In this document: positions 62,101 through 64,000 of the stretch, one piece after another | Numbering within the stretch: position 1 is the first letter of the stretch | Layout of the letters: every line of letters starts with the position of its first letter | Assembly (NCBI RefSeq): GCF_022682495.2 | Contig: NC_071389.1 | Location: 45,088,239 to 45,152,238, forward strand | DNA from: Desmodus rotundus | Taxonomy: Eukaryota; Chordata; Mammalia; Chiroptera; Phyllostomidae | Direction: 5' to 3' | DNA: 64,000 nt | Translations under genes and position numbers: made by a program | Notes under the pieces: generated by a model | Databases searched by the model: none | Told to the model about the DNA's origin: nothing | The model's input: the letters and a program-made list of their open reading frames with translations, nothing else

Positions 62101-63807
62101 GCTTTAGAATGGTGAGTGAGGGGAGGTAATACCCACTTTTGACTGTATGTTTTCCTATTTTATTAAATATCTATGACTTCCGCATTTTTGGAAATTTTTT
62201 TTTGTACGTAAAGGTGAACACATTGAAGATCAGAATAGTTAAGTGACTGGCCCAAGACTTTATATATCTAAGTGGCAAAGCCAGGATTCAGAGCCAGATC
62301 TGTCCGACACCATAGGGGCCAGGAGTGCGACGAGCTTGGCATAGACGTGGTCCTAACCTCTAGACTTGCTCCCGAACAGAAACCCAAGCTGCGAGGTCCA
62401 TCAGGAGCCAGTGACGTACACAGCCACTGACCCTGGCCTGCAAGACGCCCTCCACCAGTGTGTCAACAGCAGGTGCAGCCAGAGGATGGAAAGTGGGTAA
62501 GCTGCGCCCAGCGCTGATGTTACATCAGCGCGATGGTTCTGGGAGCAGAACCTGCTAAAGTCCAGTGACCAGCAGTGCCGCTGAGCTTTTCCAGCTGGTA
62601 TTTATCATTCCCATTCTTGATGTTTTACAAAGTAGTATCTATTTTCTCAGGTCTAAAACTGATATCCATAAGTCCTTTATCCACCAGGTTTAAGCTTGTC
62701 CGGTGTTCACTTGTTACTGCTACTTGGCATTTGTACCATATGTTACAAATAGGTGGGAAAGTTATTCTTGAGATAAAATATGAAGATAAATGAGTGAGGG
62801 GACGTGGCATGAAGAAGCAAGGGCAAGGGGCAGCAACTCAAAGGCTCCGGGACCAGAGCCCAGCAGTCAAGGCTGGGTGTGTGATACCCTGAAACTGCCC
62901 AGTGTCCTTCCTTAAAAAGCAGCTAGCATGGGAACTGCAAACCCCACGTCCTGCTCCCTGCTCCTCCCTGGGGGGCAGTGCGGTGGTTTCTTTATTATGT
63001 ACGTAGCTGCAAGTTACCATTTGATGAGACAGAGTCAATGGGCAGGAAGGGCAGGCAGTTCTACTTTTAGTGTAGATTTTGGCAAAGGAATGGCAGGGCA
63101 TCAGGTAAATCGAGGTGTTATACAATAAGCCAAAGTCAATTAAATTTGAGAAACACTGCGCACACTCTCTGGAGAGTCATAGTTCTCTTTAACTTATTAA
63201 AAGTTCTAAGAAATTGACAGTACGAAAATCTGTTTAACTTCCCAGGTATTTCCCAAAATTATTTGATCATTTTTTCCTTCTGTCCTTTCTTTTTTCTTTT
63301 CTTTTTAAATGACCATACACTTGGGGGATGTTAGGCCAGAGTCTAGCAAACCTTGGGGCCACTTGGTCTTTTAAGACTATTTTGAGTGTTCCTGCACGTA
63401 TCCGTGCTGTGTGGATTCCATGGTTTGACTCACAGGGAGCAGTTTCATCTCTCGTGTCCCAGTTGTAGAGGGACATAGAGCAGCTCCCCCTGGCAGGTCA
63501 CTGCTATTCTCCTTTTACAAGGAAAGGAAGCGCATGCTCAGGGAACTACGGCACGAACAGGTAATGGAGCTCTTGAGTGCTGTCTGAGGCCCCAGCCCAC
63601 GTGCCCCTCCGCCTGACACCGCTTCCCGGAACTCTCCCTGTTGTCTCTCTGGCAGGGACTGCTTTGGCGTGCTGGACTGTGAGTGGTGCATGGTGGACAG
63701 TGACGGAAAGACTCACCTGGACAAATCCTACTGTGCGCCCCAGAAAGAATGCTTTGGGGGGATTGTGGGAGCCAAAAGTCCCTACGTCGATGACATGGGA
63801 GCAATAG
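9940..63807 (+). CDS. CACHD1: CACHD1 coding region, partial: 20 internal exons
   Basis: Joined exons w1-w20 give 2834 nt, or 944 complete codons plus one base at each end, with no stop codon and consistent phases. The product is recognised as VWFA and cache domain-containing protein 1, an alpha2delta-like type I membrane glycoprotein. The family is reported to modulate voltage-gated calcium channels and, more recently, Wnt receptor signalling. Visible order: N-terminal Cache strand region (residues 1-80), VWA domain (about 88-290; metal site D97-H-G99-A-S101), first Cache core (about 325-420), linker, second Cache module (about 560-735; R620-Q-W-Y623), then a cysteine-rich stretch (784-926). 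N-glycosylation sequons include N8, N236, N431, N450, N768, N803 and N848. The full-length protein is about 1270 residues, so the signal peptide, transmembrane helix and tail are outside. Other alpha2delta genes (CACNA2D1-4) fit less well because their metal-site motif is DxSxS. Confidence 0.97.
11576..11595 (+). repeat. GATA-type tetranucleotide run
   Basis: Roughly four ATAG units follow a TATAAATATAGAG stretch. Confidence 0.8.
14815..15602 (+). repeat. L2 LINE, plus strand, interrupted
   Basis: AACCTCTGGTGGCTCCCCTTTACC and later text (14815-15190) resemble the L2 body. The 3' end follows at 15415-15602: CCAGTGCCTCGTGCATAGCAGG, GTACACAGTAAATGCTTGATGA and a GAATGAATGAAT tail. Between them (about 15200-15410) lies GC-richer sequence I do not recognise, possibly an insertion. 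The terminal GAAT run (15578-15601) is the normal L2 tail. Confidence 0.6.
15930..16055 (-). repeat. MIR fragment, minus strand
   Basis: TATAGATGAGAAACAGGCCCAGAGAAGGTAA, followed by AAAGTCAAACAACAGATTGCTGG, matches the complement of the MIR core. Confidence 0.65.
17095..17262. mobile_element. MER5A-like hAT-Charlie MITE
   Basis: ATCATTAGAATCATCTGCGTGCTTTGTCAAAAATAGCC at one end and CAGCCAGGCTTGAGAACTCC at the other follow the MER5A layout (an ancient non-autonomous hAT element with terminal inverted repeats). It is strongly diverged. Confidence 0.6.
17690..18690 (-). mobile_element. LTR-like / ERV-derived repeat, minus strand, with internal minisatellite
   Basis: On the minus strand a canonical AATAAA sits in TTTTGAATAAACAATTCC near 17838-17855. 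It is followed by short U5-like sequence with TTTCACCAGTCTCTGG. Upstream on that strand lie a TGATTGGCTCC CCAAT-type box (about 18555) and a roughly 240-bp array of degenerate repeats. No gag, pol or env coding is visible, so at most this is LTR or 5'/3' untranslated material. Family and exact ends are uncertain, and no target-site duplication was found. Confidence 0.4.
18159..18397. repeat. Degenerate minisatellite, about eight units of 27-35 bp
   Basis: The core GAGCCGCATGGTCTCCTCC, with variants such as AACCTCGTGGTCCTC, AACCACATGGACCTC, GAGCCTCGTGGTTCAC, GGGCCGCATGGTCTCC, GAGCCGTGTGGTCTCC, AACCTTGTGGCCCTCC and GAGCTGCATGGTCTC, recurs with CT-rich spacers. Units vary in length, unlike a CRISPR array. 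The array keeps overlapping reading frames open by chance. Confidence 0.8.
18669..18715. other. Long perfect hairpin at an LTR-like junction
   Basis: A 15-bp arm ATTTAACATATCTAT (18669-18683) is matched exactly by ATAGATATGTTAAAT (18701-18715). Inside the 17-nt loop, AACC (18686-18689) can pair with GGTT (18697-18700). The hairpin lies between the two LTR-like segments. Confidence 0.85.
18719..19020 (+). mobile_element. Solo-LTR-like segment, plus strand
   Basis: About 302 bp beginning TGTG and ending CACA, with a TATA-like CCATTATAAATCCC near 18872 followed by GC-rich sequence. This is the general layout of a retroviral LTR. No coding sequence or convincing target-site duplication flanks it, and it may belong to the same composite element as the segment to its left. 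Confidence 0.35.
19040..19145 (+). repeat. MIR fragment, plus strand
   Basis: GGGCTGTTGTGAAAATTAACTGAG, AACGTGCTTGGGACGTGGTTAA and ATGCTCAATATG match the MIR 3' part. Confidence 0.6.
20515..20645 (-). repeat. L2 3'-end fragment, minus strand
   Basis: CAGCAGATATTGGCTGACTGC, CCAGGCATGTGCCAGG and CTGCCTTCATGGAGCTTACAGC are the usual complement of the L2 3' region. A MIR-like piece (20440-20510) adjoins it. Confidence 0.65.
21735..21915 (+). repeat. MIR fragment, plus strand
   Basis: GGGCTCGGGCAGACGTGCCCAGGTCAAATC, TTTGAGCAAGCTCTGCATCTGTAAAATGGG and TAATAAACTCATAGAG follow the MIR consensus order. Confidence 0.65.
24371..24480 (+). mobile_element. L1 LINE 3' end
   Basis: ACCTATGGATATGAACTAAGG, a G-rich polypurine tract, then AATTGGGAAAACTGTAACAGCATAATCAATAAAA resemble the 3' UTR end of bat L1 elements, with the AATAAA signal at the tail. 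The body is truncated. Confidence 0.6.
24487..24671. repeat. GGAA/GA polypurine microsatellite
   Basis: About 185 bp of almost pure purine on the plus strand: GGAA units, then mixed GAGG, then a GA run of about 35 bp at 24636-24671. It begins straight after the L1 tail, which suggests growth from the A-rich tail. Confidence 0.9.
25260..25386 (+). CDS. CACHD1: CACHD1 exon w2
   Basis: 127 nt, phase 1 in and 2 out, between CCTCCTCCAG and GTATGT. It encodes V36 to the first two bases of R78, ending Y73-E-H-R-S-R. This end aligns with the alpha2delta segment YDVRRRPWY, which contains the gabapentin-contact arginines. The motif is cut by the intron inside the last arginine codon (AG|A). Confidence 0.96.
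25387..27587 (+). other. CACHD1 intron w2-w3 (2.2 kb)
   Basis: Mostly unique sequence. It contains the first copy (26780-26871) of a block that recurs at 30581-30691 in another intron. No exon or clear transposon is seen. Confidence 0.85.
26780..26871 (+). repeat. Intron-shared block, copy 1
   Basis: TTTGTTCCAGCTTTAAAACTGTGAATAGAG, CTCATTAAACCTCTTCT and later TTTGATGGGGGGCATTT match the block at 30581-30691. The 48-bp left core has only a few differences. Confidence 0.75.
27588..27732 (+). CDS. CACHD1: CACHD1 exon w3 (VWA metal-site start)
   Basis: 145 nt, phase 2 in and 0 out, between CTCCTTCTAG and GTGACC. It encodes R78-K126 and includes the first beta strand of the VWA domain, HIVVILD, with the metal-site loop D97-H-G99-A-S101 (27643-27657). 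Typical VWA domains have DxSxS, so the first serine is a glycine here, as is characteristic of CACHD1. P79-I-Y81 continues the alpha2delta RRRPWY motif, with isoleucine in place of tryptophan. Confidence 0.97.
27733..28585 (+). other. CACHD1 intron w3-w4 (853 bp)
   Basis: No repeat or exon recognised; unique-looking sequence. It ends with TTTTTCTTGCCTCCAG. Confidence 0.85.
28586..28802 (+). CDS. CACHD1: CACHD1 exon w4
   Basis: 217 nt, phase 0 in and 1 out, between TTGCCTCCAG and GTAAGT. It encodes I127-A198 plus the first base of N199: the middle of the VWA domain, with [10 protein letters not shown] strand, C-S-L-D-Q-C pair and the helix [13 protein letters not shown]. It is in frame with both neighbours. 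Confidence 0.97.
29590..30085. mobile_element. Old MaLR/MLT1-like LTR relic, copy 1
   Basis: TCTCACAGTTTTCCATGAGTCAGGAGCC, GCAAGGTTGCAGTCCAGCTGTCAGCC-type text and GGAGGGGAGGGGATTATGCAAGGGTGT occur in the same order as in a common ancient mammalian LTR. The family name is from memory of the pattern and is uncertain. Confidence 0.5.
30581..30691 (+). repeat. Intron-shared block, copy 2
   Basis: Matches 26780-26871: TTTGTTCCAGCTCTAAAACTGTGAGTAGAG, CTCATTAAACCTCTTCT and CTTTGATGGGAAGCATTTG. It carries about 17 extra bases near ACGTTAGCAGAAGGCTA. Confidence 0.75.
30890..31105 (+). repeat. MIR SINE, plus strand
   Basis: AATATAGCATAGTGGTTAAACATGCAGG (head), CCTTGCGAACTTGAGTAAATTATTTGATC and CTTATCCACAAACTGGGGG give a nearly full-length MIR. 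Confidence 0.8.
32715..33215. mobile_element. Old MaLR/MLT1-like LTR relic, copy 2
   Basis: GATGAATTACCCCAACACTCAGTGACTTAAAATAATAAGCATTTATTATTTC, GTAGGTCAGGAATTGGG, CATGAGGCTGCAGTCAAAC and TGACATCCCGTCAG follow the same ancient LTR-type repeat as at 29590. Family assignment uncertain. Confidence 0.55.
34411..34560 (+). CDS. CACHD1: CACHD1 exon w5
   Basis: 150 nt, phase 1 in and 1 out, between TTTTGTTTAG and GTAGGC. It encodes N199-N248 plus the first base of D249. The strand [11 protein letters not shown] takes the place of the usual VWA strand ending in TDG, so the third metal-site loop has S208-A-G210 with no aspartate. An N-glycosylation sequon is at N236. The exon is symmetric and could be skipped without a frameshift. 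Confidence 0.96.
35650..35815 (+). repeat. MIR SINE, plus strand
   Basis: GAGAGGTTCTGGGTTCCAATCTCC, ATTGCTTTAGGCCACAGTTTTGTC and AGGGTTGCTATGATAATAAA follow the MIR consensus order. Confidence 0.65.
36299..36390. repeat. G/A-rich polypurine tract
   Basis: GGAAGG units with a run of nine G (about 36327-36335), then GGAAGGAAAGAGGGGAAAGGAGG. It is almost all purine on the plus strand. Confidence 0.85.
36400..36545 (-). repeat. L2 fragment, minus strand
   Basis: GTCCTTGACCTCAGGAAGCTTATAACCTAGTGAG followed by an ACAGACGGACAAG run resembles the complement of L2 3' sequence. Confidence 0.55.
37310..37333. promoter_or_regulatory. ZNF143-like (SBS) motif within a palindrome
   Basis: GGTTCTGGGAAATGTAGT (37310-37327) is close to the complement of the ZNF143/SBS motif ACTACAATTCCCAGAATGC. 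It lies in a 7-bp inverted repeat CTGGGAA (37314-37320) and TTCCCAG (37327-37333). Function is inferred, and the site could be repeat-derived. Confidence 0.35.
38562..38756 (-). mobile_element. VES-type bat SINE, minus strand
   Basis: On the minus strand the element starts GCCCTGACTGGTGTGGCTCA and passes a B-box-like GGTTCGATTCCCAGTCAGG, then CACATGCCTGGGTTGCAGGCC, ending in CTCTCTCTCTCATTCTCC and an AT-rich tail. Similar flanks ATCATTGCC (38544) and ATCATTGTTGCC (38757) suggest a decayed target-site duplication. Confidence 0.9.
39024..39257 (+). CDS. CACHD1: CACHD1 exon w6
   Basis: 234 nt, phase 1 in and 1 out, between CCCATTTCAG and GTGAGT. It encodes D249-D326 plus the first base of G327: the C-terminal part of the VWA domain with [11 protein letters not shown], then [20 protein letters not shown] leading into the Cache region ([13 protein letters not shown]). 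The largest exon in the window. Confidence 0.97.
39595..39760 (+). repeat. MIR SINE, plus strand
   Basis: GCAACGTGGTGTAGTCAACAAATACAGG, GGTTTCAAATCCTGCTCTGCAGG and CTTCCATTTGGTCATCTGTTAAAAATG follow MIR order. Confidence 0.7.
39828..39960 (+). repeat. Imperfect tandem duplication, period about 70 bp
   Basis: TTTATTTATTTATTTTACCTTTGTTATTATTG up to CCTAATGTCACAATTT is repeated as TTTATTTATTATTTTGCTTTTGTTATTACTG up to CCCTAATGTCACAAATT. Confidence 0.75.
40690..40840 (-). mobile_element. L1 LINE 3' UTR fragment, minus strand
   Basis: TAATGAAAACTTTTAAGCTCTCTCTTAGCAACTTACAAATATATAGTACAGTATTGTTAACAGTAGACAACGTGCTGTACATTACG follows a familiar mammalian L1 3' sequence read in reverse. Confidence 0.65.
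42233..42382 (+). CDS. CACHD1: CACHD1 exon w7
   Basis: 150 nt, phase 1 in and 1 out, between TTTAACCCATAG and GTAATC. It encodes G327-K376 plus the first base of G377. The segment [12 protein letters not shown] followed by YTFLIDDKG is a typical Cache-domain beta hairpin. It is the third symmetric class 1-1 exon in a row. Confidence 0.97.
42383..43010 (+). other. CACHD1 intron w7-w8 (628 bp)
   Basis: No repeat or exon recognised. It ends with TTTTCTTATTTCAG. Confidence 0.85.
43011..43134 (+). CDS. CACHD1: CACHD1 exon w8
   Basis: 124 nt, phase 1 in and 2 out, between TCTTATTTCAG and GTAAGG. It encodes G377-L417 plus two bases of S418, continuing the Cache segment as YTLMHPSL followed by a proline-rich loop and FELVRQNIL. 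Confidence 0.97.
43135..43935 (+). other. CACHD1 intron w8-w9 (801 bp)
   Basis: A+T-rich unique-looking sequence, with no repeat recognised. The acceptor GTTTGCCAACGCAG has a weak pyrimidine tract. Confidence 0.8.
43936..44053 (+). CDS. CACHD1: CACHD1 exon w9
   Basis: 118 nt, phase 2 in and 0 out, between CCAACGCAG and GTGAGT. It encodes S418-M457, with sequons N431-S-S and N450-V-S supporting an extracellular position. Confidence 0.97.
44365..44560 (+). mobile_element. VES-type bat SINE, plus strand
   Basis: AGCCCTGACTGGTGTGGCTCAGTAGGTCGGGCG carries the pol III A box, and GGTTCGATTCCCGGTCAGGG the B box. Then follow ACATGCCTGGTTTGCAGGTTC, GGGGCTCATACAAGGGACAGG and CACATTGATGTTTCTCTCC, with a CTCC/CTTT-rich tail. 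It is the best-preserved copy here. Confidence 0.92.
45170..45300 (-). repeat. L2 fragment, minus strand
   Basis: CTACTTATTGAACATTTATTATGAGC, GGCCTTCATAGAGCATCCAGC and TGCAGGCCATTAAAC resemble the complement of the L2 3' end. Confidence 0.55.
46725..46795 (-). mobile_element. L1 LINE 3' UTR scrap, minus strand
   Basis: TATTATACTCGTTTCAAGTGTAACAACATAATGATTAGGCATTTATATACCTTACTAAGTGATAACCCC is a recognisable L1 3' UTR segment in reverse. Confidence 0.65.
47410..47604. mobile_element. Possible short non-autonomous DNA transposon (hAT-like MITE)
   Basis: ACAGGCCCTGGCACA at one end and the complement of TCTGCTGGGCCCTGT at the other form imperfect inverted ends around an A+T-rich core of 195 bp. 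No 8-bp target-site duplication was found. Confidence 0.35.
47986..48154 (+). CDS. CACHD1: CACHD1 exon w10
   Basis: 169 nt, phase 0 in and 1 out, between TTTTTTCCAG and GTGAAG. It encodes V458-L513 plus the first base of E514, including [12 protein letters not shown], then [10 protein letters not shown]. It lies in the linker between the two Cache modules. Confidence 0.97.
48155..49645 (+). other. CACHD1 intron w10-w11 (1.5 kb)
   Basis: Holds a MIR-like fragment (48850-48985). The rest is unique-looking, with no exon. Confidence 0.85.
48850..48985 (-). repeat. MIR fragment, minus strand
   Basis: ATAGATGAGGACATTAGGTTTG, CCCAAGGTTCCACAGAAAGCAGCAAGGCTGGG and GCCACCATGCCACCTC follow the complement of MIR. 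Confidence 0.6.
49646..49788 (+). CDS. CACHD1: CACHD1 exon w11
   Basis: 143 nt, phase 1 in and 0 out, between CTCTTTCAG and GTGAGC. It encodes E514-K561, with a [20 protein letters not shown] helix-like segment preceding the second Cache module. Confidence 0.97.
49789..50455 (+). other. CACHD1 intron w11-w12 (667 bp) with UG repeat
   Basis: A short intron containing a TG repeat (50164-50209), which gives UG repeats in the pre-mRNA about 250 nt before exon w12. No exon or transposon seen. Confidence 0.88.
50164..50209 (+). repeat. TG dinucleotide microsatellite
   Basis: Seventeen perfect TG units (50164-50197), one A, then five more GT units. On the transcribed-sense strand it reads UG. Confidence 0.95.
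50456..50637 (+). CDS. CACHD1: CACHD1 exon w12
   Basis: 182 nt, phase 0 in and 2 out, between TGTTGCCCAG and GTGAGT. It encodes F562-Q621 plus two bases of W622. The end, F615-D-P-T-R-R620-Q, with W622 and Y623 across the next junction, matches the DPxxRxWY motif of double-Cache sensor domains. Confidence 0.97.
50638..51798 (+). other. CACHD1 intron w12-w13 (1.2 kb)
   Basis: Contains an L1 3' UTR fragment (51480-51710). The remainder is A+T-rich and unique-looking. Confidence 0.85.
51480..51710 (-). mobile_element. L1 LINE 3' UTR fragment, minus strand
   Basis: GTTTCAAGTGTGCCGCATGGCGGTCAGTAG, TACATTACAAAGGGCTCCCC, TTTACATGCCCATGACTGG and TCAATCCTTTCCCTTTCTTCACTCAG follow, in order, the reverse of a bat/laurasiatherian L1 3' end. 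Confidence 0.7.
51799..51909 (+). CDS. CACHD1: CACHD1 exon w13
   Basis: 111 nt, phase 2 in and 2 out, between TCTCCATTAG and GTAGTG. It encodes W622-S658 plus two bases of S659. It has Y623-L-H-A, then GPYLD (Y639, D641) and [10 protein letters not shown], the core strands of the second Cache fold. Confidence 0.97.
51960..52140 (+). repeat. MIR SINE, plus strand
   Basis: AGCATGACCTTTGAAGTGAGGCAAGC, AGCTGTGTCACCGTGGG and TGCCACCTGCAAAATGGGGATAATACCACC follow MIR. Confidence 0.75.
53449..53782. mobile_element. MITE-like element with terminal inverted repeats
   Basis: The left end TACCATATTTTGCAGTGTATAATGCATAC pairs with the complement of the right end, TACTGTATTTTGCCATGTATAATGTGCAC, at roughly three bases in four. 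Next to the left end is a second inverted copy, GTGCATTATACATGG. The core is A+T-rich without coding. Family not identified. Confidence 0.6.
54230..54415 (+). repeat. MIR SINE, plus strand
   Basis: TATGACTCCAAACAAGTTCCTC, TTCGTCACCTATGAAGGAGGG and CTTAGAACAGTGCCTGGCACATGGCAAGGGCTCAGCAAATG are typical MIR text. Confidence 0.85.
55360..55605 (+). repeat. MIR SINE, plus strand
   Basis: CAGTGTAGCCTGATGATAAGG (head), CACTGTGTGACTTTAGCCAAGTACTTCATC and CCTACCAGAGTGCCTATAAATTG give an almost full-length copy. Confidence 0.8.
56330..56590 (-). repeat. MIR SINE, minus strand
   Basis: CTATCTCATTTCATCCCAATAACAGC, TTATTATCCCCATTTTCAGATGAG and GGGCCGGGATTTGATCCCAGACC follow the complement of MIR, nearly full length. 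Confidence 0.85.
57204..57326 (+). CDS. CACHD1: CACHD1 exon w14
   Basis: 123 nt, phase 2 in and 2 out, between TTCACATGAAG and GTGAGC. It encodes S659-I699 plus two bases of R700, including [17 protein letters not shown]674 sits where double-Cache amino-acid sensors carry a ligand-contacting aspartate. The acceptor was chosen because it alone preserves the frame and the STQMSSG reading. Confidence 0.95.
57327..58473 (+). other. CACHD1 intron w14-w15 (1.1 kb)
   Basis: Nothing beyond unique-looking sequence is recognised. Confidence 0.85.
58474..58573 (+). CDS. CACHD1: CACHD1 exon w15
   Basis: 100 nt, phase 2 in and 0 out, between TTGGTGCAG and GTATTT. It encodes R700-K733, with [18 protein letters not shown], the second Cache equivalent of the [14 protein letters not shown] hairpin in w7-w8. 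Confidence 0.97.
58574..58661 (+). other. CACHD1 intron w15-w16, very short (88 bp)
   Basis: Complete GT-AG intron of 88 bp, the shortest in the window. It has TTTGTCTTCTGCTTGGCCTTGTCAG at the 3' end and a possible branch region around CTCACTGAT. Confidence 0.92.
58662..58778 (+). CDS. CACHD1: CACHD1 exon w16
   Basis: 117 nt, phase 0 in and 0 out, between GGCCTTGTCAG and GTAAGT. It encodes E734-V772, ending FYKFNTSLV with a sequon at N768. Symmetric 39-codon exon. Confidence 0.96.
58779..60813 (+). other. CACHD1 intron w16-w17 (2.0 kb)
   Basis: No convincing transposon apart from a diverged MIR3-like scrap near 58880-58960. It has a C/A homopolymer stretch (59462-59484) and A+T-rich sequence at 60360-60660. 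Confidence 0.8.
60814..60974 (+). CDS. CACHD1: CACHD1 exon w17
   Basis: 161 nt, phase 0 in and 2 out, between GCTGTCTGCAG and GTAAAA. It encodes G773-H825 plus two bases of R826. It starts the cysteine-rich region (C784, C806, C812, C814, C821, C824) and carries a sequon at N803-E-T. Confidence 0.97.
60975..61174 (+). other. CACHD1 intron w17-w18 (200 bp)
   Basis: Short GT-AG intron with a good pyrimidine tract, TTCCTTTTTGCTTTTCAG. Confidence 0.92.
61175..61261 (+). CDS. CACHD1: CACHD1 exon w18
   Basis: 87 nt, phase 2 in and 2 out, between TTGCTTTTCAG and GTAAAA. It encodes R826-N854 plus two bases of R855, with the dense cluster C832-E-C-P-C-E-C838, C845 and a sequon at N848. Smallest exon in the window, symmetric. 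Confidence 0.96.
61720..62021. mobile_element. Tigger-like (TcMar) non-autonomous element
   Basis: The left end CAGGTGACCCTTGAACAAGCGGGGGTTAGGGG pairs with the complement of the right end, CAGTTGACCCTTGGACAACATAGG. The left flank is TA, the usual mariner target; on the right it has decayed to TG. The body TTTTGACTCCCCAGAAACTTAATTG agrees with the Tigger2-type family. About 302 bp, no transposase. Confidence 0.8.
62205..62330 (-). repeat. MIR fragment, minus strand
   Basis: AGAATAGTTAAGTGACTGGCCCAAGAC, TAAGTGGCAAAGCCAGGATTCAGAGCC and AGATCTGTCCGACACC are the complement of MIR. Confidence 0.8.
62380..62496 (+). CDS. CACHD1: CACHD1 exon w19
   Basis: 117 nt, phase 2 in and 2 out, between CTCCCGAACAG and GTAAGC. 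It encodes R855-S893 plus two bases of G894, with C859, C882 and C887. Symmetric. Confidence 0.96.
62497..63655 (+). other. CACHD1 intron w19-w20 (1.2 kb)
   Basis: Unique-looking sequence with a CT-rich stretch near 63275-63306. No exon or transposon recognised. Confidence 0.83.
63656..63807 (+). CDS. CACHD1: CACHD1 exon w20
   Basis: 152 nt, phase 2 in and 1 out, between CTCTCTGGCAG and GTAGGT. It encodes G894-I944 plus the first base of G945. It has C896, C902, C905, C920 and C926 in [16 protein letters not shown] and [11 protein letters not shown], the last extracellular cysteines before the transmembrane helix, which must lie beyond the window. Confidence 0.97.
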
Positions 63808-64000
63808 GTAGGTCTGTTGAGAACCCATTGTAATGCGATTCTTGAATGCACATTTTTCTGTCTGCATGCTAGGACAGAAATCTTAAAACGACTCTCCTTC
63901 CCTGATCCCTTTGCCAGTAGTTTTTCATTACAAAACCAAGACAGATGATTACCTTCAAAGCTGGCTAGATATTCTCAGCAGACTGAACAGCCTTCTGTCC
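63808..64000 (+). other. Start of next CACHD1 intron
   Basis: Begins GTAGGT. No further exon by the window end. Confidence 0.9.

Larger units (their letters stand above)
61262..62379 (+). other. CACHD1 intron w18-w19 (1.1 kb)
   Basis: Holds a short TA run (61299-61310), a Tigger-like element (61720-62021) and a MIR piece (62205-62330). Confidence 0.87.

Overview
This window is nuclear DNA from a mammal, most likely a bat. It has long introns, GT-AG exons, ancient mammalian repeats (MIR, L2, MER5A-like, Tigger-like) and three tRNA-derived SINEs of the VES type known from bats. Their heads read like CCCTGACTGGTGTGGCTCAG and their tails are rich in CTCTCTCTC and CATTGATGTTTCTCTC. L1 3'-end fragments of a type seen in bats and other Laurasiatheria are also present. 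There are no primate Alu or rodent B1/B2 elements.

One protein-coding gene is visible, on the plus strand: CACHD1 (VWFA and cache domain-containing protein 1), a single-pass membrane protein related to the alpha2delta calcium-channel subunits. The window holds 20 consecutive internal coding exons (named w1 to w20 here) between 9940 and 63807. All have AG acceptors and GT donors. All splice phases match, and together they give 944 uninterrupted codons. The start codon, signal peptide and first exons lie upstream. The transmembrane segment, cytoplasmic tail and 3' UTR lie downstream. Residue numbers in this annotation count from the first complete codon in w1.

Layout: 1-9939 is the end of an upstream intron. 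9940-28802 holds w1-w4 (N-terminal Cache part and start of the VWA domain). 34411-44053 holds w5-w9 (end of VWA, linker and first Cache core). 47986-51909 holds w10-w13, and 57204-58778 holds w14-w16 (second Cache module). 60814-63807 holds w17-w20 (cysteine-rich juxtamembrane region). The rest is intron.

Points of most interest: the VWA metal site is non-canonical; both alpha2delta-like amino-acid-pocket motifs are degenerate in different ways; an LTR-like region at 17.7-19.0 kb carries a minisatellite and a long hairpin; two introns share a roughly 100-bp homologous block; there are nuclear-receptor-like palindromes at the left edge; and a long UG repeat lies in the short intron before w12. 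I found no second gene, RNA gene, CRISPR array or prokaryotic-type system.
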